From positions 145,149 through 180,670 of the forward strand of contig NW_014577122.1 in assembly GCF_000485595.1 (NCBI RefSeq): a DNA stretch of 35,522 nucleotides. Reading direction: 5' to 3'. The translations under genes were made by a program, and so were the position numbers. This document shows, piece after piece, positions 21,746 to 30,665 of the stretch. A model generated the notes under the pieces. The model saw nothing but the letters and a program-made list of their open reading frames with translations. It did no database searches and was not told the origin of the DNA. The stretch comes from Priapulus caudatus. Its lineage: Eukaryota > Priapulida > Priapulimorpha > Priapulimorphida > Priapulidae. How positions within the stretch are numbered: position 1 is the first letter of the stretch; each line of letters opens with the position of its first letter.

Positions 21746-21817
21746 TAAACAGATGGGATTCGAACCAAAGACCTTTCAAACGTAACGCCTTTGCTCTACG
21801 AGCTCGGCTATCCAGTA
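21746..21817 (-). pseudogene. tRNA-like sequence / SINE head
   Basis: On the minus strand an A box (TAGCCGAGCTCG, 21810-21799) and a perfect B box (GGTTCGAATCC, 21766-21756) are set at tRNA spacing. There are exactly 23 bases between the D arm and the T arm, as in a normal tRNA, and a total of 72 bases. The cloverleaf does not fold well: acceptor, D and anticodon stems have several mismatches, so an anticodon cannot be assigned safely. T runs follow as terminators. It is best read as a tRNA pseudogene or the tRNA-derived head of a short retroposon. Its 3' side (minus strand) leads into an AT-rich tail and then the telomeric repeat. Confidence 0.6.
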
Positions 21818-22303
21818 TTATTGAAAATAGCACATAACATATGCTAAATAAGCAAATACCCTAGTATGTAAAATGTGTATTTCTCCCTGGTGGCTTCCTA
21901 TGGTGCAAAAATCGCTTGGAGCTGGCTGGCTGTGGTCGCGCTGTGCAGCGCGGTATACGGTGTACACATGATTTCTGGATTTTCGTTTCGCATTGAGAAA
22001 TTCGTGATGCCATGAATATCAGTACTGCGCTGGAAGCTCTCGAATAGAACAGTCGCGAGATTTTATACTGGATAGTAAAAGCCCGGGGTCAGGTCACCCA
22101 CGGGTTAACGTGTGAGGTCAAGGATCAGAAATACGAGTTGATAGGTGGGTTCAAAGAAAGGGTAGGAAATAAAGCCAATCGTGTTAGATCAACCATATAG
22201 ATGTGAGTTTCCATCAAAATGTGAATGTGACTTGCATTGTTTCGTGGTTACCTAGTTTCTGTAGTGACATGTATTTTAATATTATTTCTTCTTCGTGTTT
22301 CAG
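21818..22303. other. unassigned stretch, possible intron end
   Basis: No repeat structure. The last 30 bases are a T-rich tract ending TTCTTCGTGTTTCAG, a good splice-acceptor shape for the candidate exon that follows. Confidence 0.4.
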
Positions 22304-22373
22304 ATAGTATTTTATTAAGACGTCGCAGAGCGCAAACGACGGCTGATCAATCGAAAAACACAGGGGGAAACAG
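22304..22373 (+). CDS. candidate 70-nt internal exon (unidentified)
   Basis: Left edge: the pyrimidine-rich TTATTTCTTCTTCGTGTTTCAG, written in two parts TTATTTCTTCTTC and GTGTTTCAG, is a strong acceptor. Right edge: GGAAACAG followed by GTAGGC is a plausible donor. Of the three frames only one is open; after two leading bases it reads SILLRRRRAQTTADQSKNTG then GN and two spare bases. That would need a phase-1 intron upstream and a phase-2 split downstream. The peptide matches nothing I recognise, and no partner exon was found within the window. Chance acceptor/donor pairs of this quality occur in tens of kilobases, so confidence is low. Confidence 0.2.
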
Positions 22374-23520
22374 GTAGGCGTTGACATTTGTTTGTTTCAT
22401 CCATCCATTCCCAGCTGCTGCAGATGTGCGTGTCTAAACACTTATAACCACGACGGGGATGGTAGCTTTGCGTGGATGTTGATAATCATCCCCCGTGGTT
22501 TCACACGTGTATCAATGCAGATCACGGACCGGCAGCCATGTTTGATCAGGTTTGATCAGCATCCATCAGCAATGTCGCGGCCGCGAATGATTTTATACGT
22601 CAACGCGAAAGTGATGTATGTGACATTTTATAATCGCGAGGGAGTCACACTGTGCTCAAATATAGGGGCGTCCCGGGACATGCGACGTAACGTAAAGCGA
22701 GGCTACTGAGTGTATAAATAGAATGCTTAGCGGTGAGGTTATAAAGCATGGTCGTAAAATTGTAGAAAAAAATGCTAATGGCCTTTAGGAAAATGCAAAC
22801 TGCCTGTGCGATGTAAGAGACAAAGTAGCACGTGCGCGCACGAGCCCGCCCGTTTTATTATGGTTCAATACAAGCTATACGCTAAACGAGAGTTCCCACA
22901 AGAGTAATATAATTAGATAATAAGTTAGTGTTAAAATAGCCAGCTGTTGAATAAATAATATTGCAAGTCGCACCATAGACTGAAGAGACTAGAAGACTGA
23001 GTGCGAAATGGAAGCGACAAATTTACCAAACGCGCAAGTGTAGCAACGTTCTGTTTTGGTCGTGTTGACCTGCAGACTGAAAATTTGCTTATTGCCGTAA
23101 ATCCGTTTGAGGTAACTTTCACAACCTACATGTAAGGTTTTAGCAGGAGCATCGGTTATAAATCCCAATAGTTTGTTTTTCCTTCCTTCACTTGCCAAAA
23201 ATATTTTGTTTTTTATTACAACGCGATAATTTAGCTGTCTAGCGATTTCAGAAAAAAATTATATGGAGAATTCACGGATAAACATCTACATAAAACAGCG
23301 CACGTTGCTCCCAGTAGCAGCTGGTAATAAACGTGGCCACATAGTGATTAATGCATGCATGCCTGCTGCCTTAGTCAGTTACGCAATCGTGTATGTTATT
23401 ATACGCGAACATTACATAGGCGAGACACGTGAATGTAATTAGTGCCCGTGAATCACATGGACCATAAAATCACCGACACAGACGTTCGATTCACTGTTTT
23501 TTATGGGAGGGGATGTGTCA
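22374..23520. other. unassigned non-coding stretch
   Basis: Average to AT-rich sequence. A TATAAATA motif at about 22713-22720 follows a 105-codon frame (22392-22709) with no recognisable domain. Neither is enough for a gene call. Confidence 0.45.
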
Positions 23521-23525
23521 AAATT

Positions 23526-23762
23526 CAAACGTTCAATTGATCGATTGATTGTTCAATTGAACAGTCGTTTAATCATTCAAACGTTCAATTGATCGATTGA
23601 TTGTTCAATTGAACAGTCAATTTAATCATTCAAACGTTCAATTGATCGATTGATTGTTCAATTGAACAGTCAATTTAGTCATTCAAACGTTCAATTGATC
23701 GATTGATTGTTCAATTGAACAGTCGTTTAATCATTCAAACGTTCAATTGAGCAATTAAATAA
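23526..23762 (+). repeat. 52-53 bp minisatellite, five copies
   Basis: Units start at ACGTTCAATTGA near 23529, 23581, 23634, 23687 and 23739 (spacing 52, 53, 53, 52). Each unit contains TTCAATTGATCGATTGA and the palindrome TTCAATTGAA. Units vary at CAGTCGTTTAATC versus CAGTCAATTTAATC. The last unit is truncated and passes into short GAATTGAC repeats (about 23785-23818). Confidence 0.96.
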
Positions 23763-23862
23763 CGAGTTGCCAAATTGAATCGCCGAATTGACGATTTGAC
23801 GAATTGACGAATTGACGAATCAAAGGCACGAATACTGAATAGGCGTATTGAATCATGGAATG

Positions 23863-23962
23863 GAGCAATTGCCGAGGCTCGTCTATCGAGCAATTGCCGA
23901 GGCTCGTCTATCGAGCAATTGCCGAGGCTCGTCTATCGAGCAATTGCCGATGCTCGTCTATC
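23863..23962 (+). repeat. 25 bp minisatellite, four copies
   Basis: Four consecutive units starting GAGCAATTGCCGAGGCTCGT at 23863, 23888, 23913 and 23938. The first three are identical and the last has GATGCTC for GAGGCTC. CAATTG is shared with the neighbouring 52 bp array, suggesting a common origin or composition. Confidence 0.97.
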
Positions 23963-23999
23963 CCCTCTCATATTTTTCTACCACGTACCATCACCCCTA

Positions 24000-24375
24000 T
24001 CTTTAACCACCAGATTTCATCCAATACATCTACATTGTTTTCGCACATACTAGGTGTATCATTATTCGACGTAAGACAAGTATTTGCTTATCGACTAGCG
24101 GTGTATCTTCAGCTGAAACGCCGCTGTAGATGAGCGAGGTTAGGACGTAGTTGGACCTGCACAGCAGATAGAGGAGGTGGCTCCCGTGGGGGCCAGCACT
24201 GCTACTGCCTCCCTCGTCACTCCCTCCCTCACACATCGATCTCTCGCTCGCTTGTTGTGTGAAACAACAAAATCCAAACGAACACTGCTGACAGCGGCTG
24301 CCTTTTCATTAGCAATGCGAAAACATCGTGGAAGACAAAGCCCTCCCGCTCTCCGGCTCATTGTATACACACCAC
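24000..24375. other. unassigned non-coding stretch
   Basis: Average composition with CCCTCC-rich patch near 24210-24240; nothing recognised. Confidence 0.4.
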
Positions 24376-24379
24376 CGTG

Positions 24380-24528
24380 CCTATCTCTCTCTCTCTCCTC
24401 TCTCTCTCCTCTCTCTCTTCTCTCTCTCTTTTCTCTCTCTCTCTCCTCTCTTCCCTCTCGCATGCGCGCTCTCTCTCTCTCTCCCGCGCCTCTCTCTCTC
24501 TCTCTCTCTCTCGTCTCTCTCTCTCTCT
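24380..24528 (+). repeat. CT-rich pyrimidine tract
   Basis: CTCTCT repeats with CCTCTCT and TTCTCTC variants and a GCATGCGCGC interruption. Ser/Leu frames on plus and Arg/Glu frames on minus are repeat translations. Confidence 0.93.
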
Positions 24529-24955
24529 AATCCATGACATAACGCGAAGACAAAACGCTACAACGAGACACCACGCTGCGACGTAAACTCTAGGTACGAA
24601 CCTTTTAGTGCAATTCCAATACAATTACATTACATTACAATTACAATTCCGAGCTGCGTAGACGGAACTCGTGCTGCGTCGTTGGCGAGCAGCATCCGAA
24701 AATATTAATGAGATGTCGATGCAAAGTTCAATGGACGCGGATTCGGAGATTGATTACGCGCGGTGAGGTCCTAATTAAATTGATAAGGAAATGTTCTCAC
24801 CGGTAAAGATTTGCGTTACGAAGATTGATGAAAAAAGGAGACGAGAAAATTCCGATTGCTAATCAGCTGAGCACGTATTCTCAGCACGCGCATTAATCTG
24901 CCTGTTATGCAGTCAGGTTCAGGTATGCAGTCAGAAGCATGTAGCAGCCAGGGCA
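24529..24955. other. unassigned non-coding stretch
   Basis: Contains a short ACATTACATTACAATTACAA repeat near 24625-24645. Nothing else recognised. Confidence 0.4.
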
Positions 24956-24956
24956 G

Positions 24957-25190
24957 CGTCATCATCATCGTCCTCATCATAATCAACATCATCATCAAAT
25001 TCATCATCATCATCATCATCACCAATCATCATCACCACCACCACCAGCAGCAGCAGCATTAGAAGTAGTAGCAACAACAGCAGCAATGGCAACAGCAACA
25101 GCAATATTAGTAGTAGTAGCAGCAGCATCCTTAGCAACAACAGCAGCAACAACAACTGAAGCAGCAACAACAATAACAGCATAAACGGTA
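24957..25190 (+). repeat. ATC then AGC/AAC triplet array
   Basis: (ATC)n with CATCATCATC and ATCACCACC variants (24957-25043) passes without loss of phase into CAGCAGCAGC, AGTAGTAGC and AACAACAGC triplets (to about 25190). Phase is kept for about 230 bases, giving minus-strand Asp-rich, Met-rich and Leu-rich frames that are repeat translations. Confidence 0.93.
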
Positions 25191-25610
25191 AATTCATGCT
25201 CCATAGTGTCAGATTTGCGTGGGTTGGTGCAAGGTGCTCGTCGCCGCTACCATATGCGGAATCGGATAATTTTACGATATTACCTCGGCCAATGGAGTTG
25301 GCAGGACGGTTATGTGATCCGGCTCTCGTGTGTTCGTGTGTTAGATTGTGTTCGTGTGTTAGGCTGGTTACGTGGTCTCGCGCGATCGATATTAGCGCGT
25401 CTGTCAAGCCAGCCAGCCAGCCAGCCACAGCCAAGCTCCGAGCAGCAGTCCAAGCAGCAGCCAAGCAGCGCCACGGCGAGCCAAGCTCGTAACACCATAC
25501 ATGTACATGGGTATAGCGTGTATCTGTGTCAAGCTTGTCGTGAGTCGTGATGGCCTATGGCGAGATGTGCGCTAGCCAGGGTAGCACTCCGTGAAGTGCC
25601 GTCTGTCTAG
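25191..25610. other. unassigned non-coding stretch
   Basis: Includes GTGTTCGTGTGTTAG twice near 25327-25362, and a (CCAG) tetranucleotide run at about 25407-25428 followed by CAAGCAGCAGCC-type sequence. No gene recognised. Confidence 0.45.
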
Positions 25611-25611
25611 G

Positions 25612-26349
25612 TAAAGCATAATTCGACATCGATTAACAATTGCCAAAGTTGACGAAGTGCTACAGTAACTGGCACCTTGTGTATGTTAATCAAGCTACAT
25701 TCTTTATAGCACAAACGCGGTATTAGTTTGTCCAATATCACTTGCTATTACTAGAGAAATGCTCTAATTCGAAATCGTAAATTGGGGTAATCCTGAGCGA
25801 CAACGCTAATTTATTGCAACAAAATAAACATCGAGTTCGGTCCGTGATGTCACAGTCTGCTACGAGGATGTGTGAGCTCGAATATTGTTTGTCCCGGGTA
25901 AATGTTTGACCTAGTGTTATTTTTGCCTAGTTGCCCACATATAATATATCGTTGCTATGGTAAGCTCAAGAACTTCGTATATTCATTTATTCCCGAATCC
26001 AGCGTACAAACCATAGTACGGAATGCCGAACTCGCTTACAAGGATACCGAAATCACTGACGGCGCCGAGCATTGACGTGCGAAAATGTCCCGGGCTGCAC
26101 TGAATCTGTATACGACACGCCCGCCGGTTACATCGCGGTTACTGAGCGGCCATAGCGCGTTGGAAACTCGTCAACACCGCGAGTTATTTGGACTGCGGAT
26201 TTCAATTGGATATTTCTTAGTACCAGCAGTGATATTGGACAAACTAATACGCGTTTGGCTATAGTAAATTACTTATTAACTACAACAAGGGCCAGGTTAC
26301 GTGTAGCATTCGTTAAAATGCATAACTCAATGGTCGAAATTATGCTTTA
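25612..26349. mobile_element. ~740 bp terminal-inverted-repeat element
   Basis: Outer ends TAAAGCATAATTCGAC (left, 25612) and GTCGAAATTATGCTTTA (right, 26333-26349) are inverse copies with one indel. Inverted similarity continues inward for roughly 150-180 bases. The best block is 21 bases, perfect, at 25721-25741 and 26229-26249 (core ATTAGTTTGTCCAATATCAC). If the outermost TA on each side is the target duplication, the inverted repeats start AAGCATAAT, compatible with a TA-targeting (Tc1/mariner-type) family; that is inference. The interior (about 25790-26180) has no open frame for a transposase, so it is non-autonomous and decayed. Confidence 0.75.
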
Positions 26350-26411
26350 ACGAAGTGCTTGGTCAAAGTGTGTTCGATGGTTCTAATTTATTTCATCAAA
26401 ATCTCTTGATC

Positions 26412-26713
26412 CGTCTCACAGCTGCTGCTGCTGCTGCTACAGCAGCTGCTGTTACAGCTGCAACTGTAACTATATGACACTGGCGCTGCTGCTTCTTTTG
26501 CTGCTGCTACTGCTGCTGTTGCTACTACTACTACTATAACTACTACTACTACTATTGCTGCTGCTGCTGCTGCTACTACTACTGTTGCTGCTGCTGCTGT
26601 TGCTATTGTTGTTGTCATTGTTTCTGCTACTATTGCTGCTGCTTCTGCTGCTGCTTTTGTTGTTATTTCTGCTGCTGCTGCTGTTGTTGTTACTGCTGCT
26701 GCTACTGTTGCTG

Positions 26714-26750
<37 letters not shown>

Positions 26751-26864
26751 TGTTGTTGTTATTTCTGCTGTTGCTGTTGTTGTTATTGCTGCTACTACTG
26801 TTTCTGCTGCTGCTGCTGCTGCTGCTGCGGCTACTGCTGCTTTTGCTGCTGCTACTGTTGCTGC

Positions 26865-26897
<33 letters not shown>

Positions 26898-26944
26898 TTC
26901 TGCTGCTGCTGTTGCTGTTATTTCTGCTGCTGCTGTTGTGGTTA

Positions 26945-26977
<33 letters not shown>

Positions 26978-27205
26978 CTGCTTCTGCTTCTGCTGCTGTT
27001 GTTGTTATTTCTGCTGTTGCTGTTGTTGTTATTGCTGCTGCTACTGTTGCTATTGCTGCTGCTACTGCTGCTGCTGCTGCTGCTGCTGCTTCTGCTGCTT
27101 CTGCTGCTGCTGTTCTTGTTATTTCTGCTGCTGCTGTTGTTGTTATTGCTGCTGCTACTGTTGCTGCTGCTGCTGCTTCTGCTGCTGCTGTTGGTGTTAT
27201 TTCTG
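26412..27205 (+). repeat. ~800 bp phase-locked TNY triplet array
   Basis: Plus-strand triplets are almost all TGC, TGT, TAC, TAT, TTC or TTT, with T at every third base for hundreds of bases. From about 26555 to 27205 the phase is not broken, so a 282-codon poly-Leu/Phe plus frame and 299-320-codon Ser/Asn and Ala/Thr minus frames stay open together. Blocks such as TGCTGTTGTTGTTATTTCTG recur at about 100-130 base intervals, so larger units were duplicated over the triplets. This is a repeat, not a gene. Confidence 0.95.
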
Positions 27206-27345
27206 CGCGTGCGTACGTGTGCGGGTGCACGTACGCGCGCGCGTGTACGTGCGTGCGAGCGTGTACGTACATGCGCGCGTGTAGGTGCGTACGAGCGTGT
27301 ACGTACGCGCGCGCGTGTACGTACGTGCGCGCATGCACGCGCATC
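27206..27345. repeat. alternating purine-pyrimidine tract (CGTGTACGTGCG)
   Basis: About 140 bases of GCGTGCGTACGTGTGCG, ACGCGCGCGCGTG and GTGTACGTACGTGCGCGC strings, nearly strictly alternating purine and pyrimidine, directly after the triplet array. This is the classic composition for Z-DNA. Confidence 0.85.
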
Positions 27346-27748
27346 TGCATCGCGGTGGTATTCCGTCAACGAAGGTGATGTTCTGTATGAGCGTGCTGAG
27401 TAGACCGCAGCTAATTGCAGACCCTGCTCATGATACGCTAGCGTTATTGCGACCGTCTAAAATGAAGCTGTCACGGAATACGCCATAGCTGTCTTCGTGC
27501 GGCGGTAGGTGTTCGCGTGAAGCTGGTTATAGTATTCAGGCATCGCAGTGCCGCAGGGATTCCGGTTACTTGCTAAAACTAACGATTACTGGCTTCATCG
27601 TCGCTTTCATTAGGAATTTACGGGATTTTCGCCAACGTGGTCTAATGTTGATGATGACTACACATGATCGTTGTGGAGATGATAGCAGGTGATGAAAGAC
27701 TCTGATTTTCTATATGCGGGGCGTCATGCGCTTACAATAATACCAGTC
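27346..27748. other. unassigned non-coding stretch
   Basis: Average composition between the Z-DNA-like tract and the foldback element; nothing recognised. Confidence 0.4.
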
Positions 27749-28033
27749 TGTTCTGCTAGCATCTATGACAAATACGACATACGCATACGCTCTCCTATGA
27801 CGCTATTTGTCATAGGAAGATTCTTCCTACGACAAATATTGTTGTATGTGTTGTGCGCATCATAGGAGTTTAGGAGCGCTATTATGAACGCAAGCAGTGA
27901 ATTTGAGCTGTAAAGCGGAACGAAGCTGACTCGCCAATATTTGTCATAGGAAGAATCATTCTTCCTATGACAAATAGTGTCATAGGAGAGCGTATATGCG
28001 TATGACGTATTTGTCATAAATGCTAGCAGAACA
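27749..28033. mobile_element. 285 bp foldback MITE-like element
   Basis: The left arm (27749-27840) begins TGTTCTGCTAGCAT and the right arm (27936-28033) ends ATGCTAGCAGAACA. They are complementary over about 90 bases with a few indels. The arms enclose a 95-base unique centre. Each arm is itself palindromic: in the right arm TTTGTCATAGGAAGAAT (27940-27956) pairs perfectly with ATTCTTCCTATGACAAA (27958-27974). TCATAGGA or its complement occurs repeatedly. Size, long inverted repeats and lack of coding capacity fit a MITE or foldback element. No clear target duplication is visible at the edges. The 99-codon minus frame here is an artefact of the repeats. Confidence 0.88.
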
Positions 28034-28218
28034 TGTTGATAATACAGTAGCGGTGATGTCAATGTGATCCTCGAGAGATCAGAAACATCGCGTCAATGAT
28101 ACCGTTGTCGTACTGAACAAACCGTATTTGGTCGGATTAGTATTTCGCTTGATGGGATATAAAGAATACATTTGTCACGCAGTTTATGATTAATAATAGG
28201 AGACGCGACTCGCGCCTA
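28034..28218. other. unassigned short stretch
   Basis: Ordinary sequence; nothing recognised. Confidence 0.35.
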
Positions 28219-28263
28219 CATATATTAGTATATATGTCTATATATTTATATATATATATATAT
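28219..28263. repeat. AT microsatellite
   Basis: TATATTAGTATATATGTCTA followed by TATATTTATATATATATATA. Confidence 0.85.
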
Positions 28264-29030
28264 GACTTCCTACACATGACGTTAGATAAGAATGGAGTCT
28301 GAAGGAGCAAGAGATCAGAACCCTTGCAGGTTAAGCATCGGGGGTTTTGTGGGAATATAGCACGGGAAGCTTGCTAGTTAAGTTACAGACAACAGCATTG
28401 TTACATTCTGCCCTGGATAGAAATAGTGTGGTATACAAATTACATATATTTTGTGCTGTTGGCACCAGTAATGTTGTTTAATGACGACATGGTGTATTCT
28501 TCAAGAGAAGCTCGTGTGTGTTCATTGTCGGCTGCGCTTTAATCTCTATGGCAACGCATATGTTTACACAGAACAAGAGCTGGAAGCATTGCCTCTCTAT
28601 TCTCGTGCGTCAGTGATGTGTGCCAGTTTACTATATTTTAAAATTACGCCGATTCAAATATCTAATCGCCGTTACATATTTCCTAGATTCAAATCGTAGC
28701 TTTCATCGCATATTTCCCACCGTTATATGCAATTTCAATTAACGCGACAGGCTTTCATCCAAGGATAGTCACAGTAATGGAAGCCCTATGAACGCTCGTC
28801 TTTCATAACTGGATCGATGCACCTCCGAGGGGTGAACCCATTTGTTACTCACTAAAAACATCGTCGAATCACCATGACCCCTTTTGTCAGTTGCAACCCC
28901 TTTGTCGGTGGTGTGAGCGTTTCGTTTTAAATTCTGCAAAACTGCAGGAATAACGGAGCGAGTCGTTAAATACCGACAGAGATCCGAAGGCCATCTTTGG
29001 GAACGCCATCGCTATGATTATCATATAACT
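28264..29030. other. unassigned non-coding stretch
   Basis: No repeats. The 72-codon frame at 28481-28699 has a few Cys residues but no recognisable domain. Confidence 0.45.
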
Positions 29031-29464
29031 GGCCCCCGAGTCCATTACGCAGATTCTCCGCGAAAACCAAAGACAGTGCGCTGTTAACGGACCGCTCGGC
29101 TGGCGACCAATCGCGCGAAGGCAACATTTTGATGAGCGTCTGTGAGATGCGATCGCTCAGTGCTTCCTATGATTGCTGCAGAGCTGCTCATGGATGAATA
29201 TCAGTCGTAAGTCGGTAATAATTGTGGCGGCAGCAGCGGCGCATCAGCCGCACGTCGGCACGCTGTATCAGCGATCTATCGATCCACGGCGACGTCGTCG
29301 GCGCGGTTGTCTGCCGGTCGGCTCGTATCTCGCCTCGTGCAGACGGGAACCGTTTCCGGATCCGGCCGTAGCGTATGCAGCGAGGCAGCGAGAGAGAGCG
29401 TCGGTCGGCCACTTCCCGTTTTGAAATCCGCATTCGTGCGGATAATGAAATTCGATGCCATTTC
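29031..29464. promoter_or_regulatory. CpG-dense stretch with CCAAT box
   Basis: Unlike its neighbours this stretch has many CpG dinucleotides (for example CGACGTCGTCGGCGCGG near 29289-29305) and a GACCAATCGCGCG motif near 29105-29117. Frames of 83-120 codons are open on both strands. One plus frame (29307-29627) runs into the following ATC array as poly-Ser. I recognise no protein. It could be a promoter or first-exon region, but only composition supports that. Confidence 0.25.
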
Positions 29465-29466
29465 AA

Positions 29467-29467
29467 G

Positions 29468-29503
<36 letters not shown>

Positions 29504-29536
29504 GACGTCGGCGTCATCGTCGTCATCGTCGTCATG
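29467..29536 (+). repeat. (ATC)n / (GTC)n triplet array
   Basis: TCATCATCATC run of about twelve triplets, then GACGTCGGCGTCATCGTCGTCATCG. Triplet phase is preserved. Poly-Met on minus and poly-Ser on plus are repeat translations. Confidence 0.93.
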
Positions 29537-29578
29537 TACAGTGTGGTCACCTCGAAAATTGACCTTTGAAGCGTGTTA

Positions 29579-29616
29579 CAAGTACAAAATAAAAAATAAA
29601 AATAAAAATAAAATTA
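29579..29616 (+). repeat. AAATA-rich simple repeat
   Basis: ACAAAATAAAAAATAAAAAT-type sequence, about 38 bases. Confidence 0.8.
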
Positions 29617-30513
29617 ATCTGTATTGAATTTCACCGGAATTATTGCGGTCTAGTTCATTTTAACACTCGTACGAGTGCACATACGCAGAAATCCTGGTTC
29701 CTGAAACCAGAAAGACTTCCGGAATCTCGTTGTTTGTTTGCGTGGATGTAATAGTTATTAGTTTTTACGGATGGCTTCCCAGCAAACAGAGTAGAATATC
29801 GGCATCATGCGGTAATCATGTATGCATGGGATCGTAGTAGCATTCCGCGTTTACGCATCAATCGTTCAACAGACATGAGCGTCTTCTGTTTTATATTAGA
29901 TTCCGATCTTTGGGCGGTTTGCTCTTCGAGTTATGACTTCTCGTGTCATCGTTAAACGTATGTCAGTTCATCATTTGTAATACGTTCACTTCTGTTTTAC
30001 GTGCCATCCTTTCTTCGCTCATAGTCATTTATCTTATCCGTCCTGTGCCTTGGTACATCATACCACTTGTACCCCATTCATCTATCTCCCGCTCGCTATA
30101 TGTGTTTGTGGTACGAGTGCAAGCCTCAGTAGGTAAGCTTTATGGTCGAGTTATTGCACGAGAATAAGCAGGAAATTAAACGCAGAGATTTTCCCCATTA
30201 TTTTTCCCAGCGCATTGTAGGGAAACTCGTGCGGGGTTCGCATCGCTCCGATATTAATGGCAGGCTCGGTAGAATCATTATTTGATGACGAAACGTGAAT
30301 GAGATGAGATGTAATCTAGCAGGCAGTGTGCGTCGTGGACCCCGGGATGCAGTCATTATTACGGCTCGATAAGCATTCATTAGGTAGCAGCAGCAGAATT
30401 TCCGTGCTATCGCGTGCAGTAGCGGCTACTGGCTGCGACGCAGGCAGTTGTTGCGATCTGTGTGTAAAACAAATGTCGTACAAATGCGCGTGCGTGCGTT
30501 TCGCTTCCTAATT
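29617..30513. other. unassigned non-coding stretch
   Basis: Average composition, no tandem structure. Small frames at 29943-30167 and 30198-30380 show no domain. Confidence 0.45.
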
Positions 30514-30665
30514 GTATCCCCCGCGACGAAGTCGGCGGGGATACTATAGTTTCATGTCTCCCCAGCCGCCGCCGCCGCCGCCGCTCGGTCCGCCGCAGAG
30601 AATTTCCCTTCCGCTGTATAACTCGACGGTCGACCCCTAATTGACTTAGCGTGACCAAACTTGGT
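30514..30665 (+). repeat. hairpin plus fragment of the TGACCT repeat family
   Basis: GTATCCCCCGCGAC (30514-30527) and GTCGGCGGGGATAC (30531-30544) form a 14-base stem with two central mismatches and a GAA loop. After a (CCG)n run (about 30566-30582), the sequence CCCTTCCGCTGTATAACTCG, then CCCCTAATTGACTTAGCG, then GACCAAACTTGGTATA, matches the interior of units at 34374-34813. The match stops exactly where the second 3.4 kb copy starts. Confidence 0.8.

Noticed and set aside
21746-21817. Functional tRNA gene
   Set aside because: A and B boxes and overall length fit, but acceptor, D and anticodon stems contain several mismatches, so it is listed as a pseudogene or SINE head.
22705-22735. TATAAATA motif as a core promoter
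   Set aside because: A single TATA box in AT-containing DNA is expected by chance; no start-site context or downstream gene is visible.
26470-27403. Open frames of 282-320 codons on both strands
   Set aside because: They translate one triplet array in three frames (poly-Leu, Ser/Asn, Ala/Thr). Simultaneous openness on both strands shows the repeat, not selection, keeps them open.
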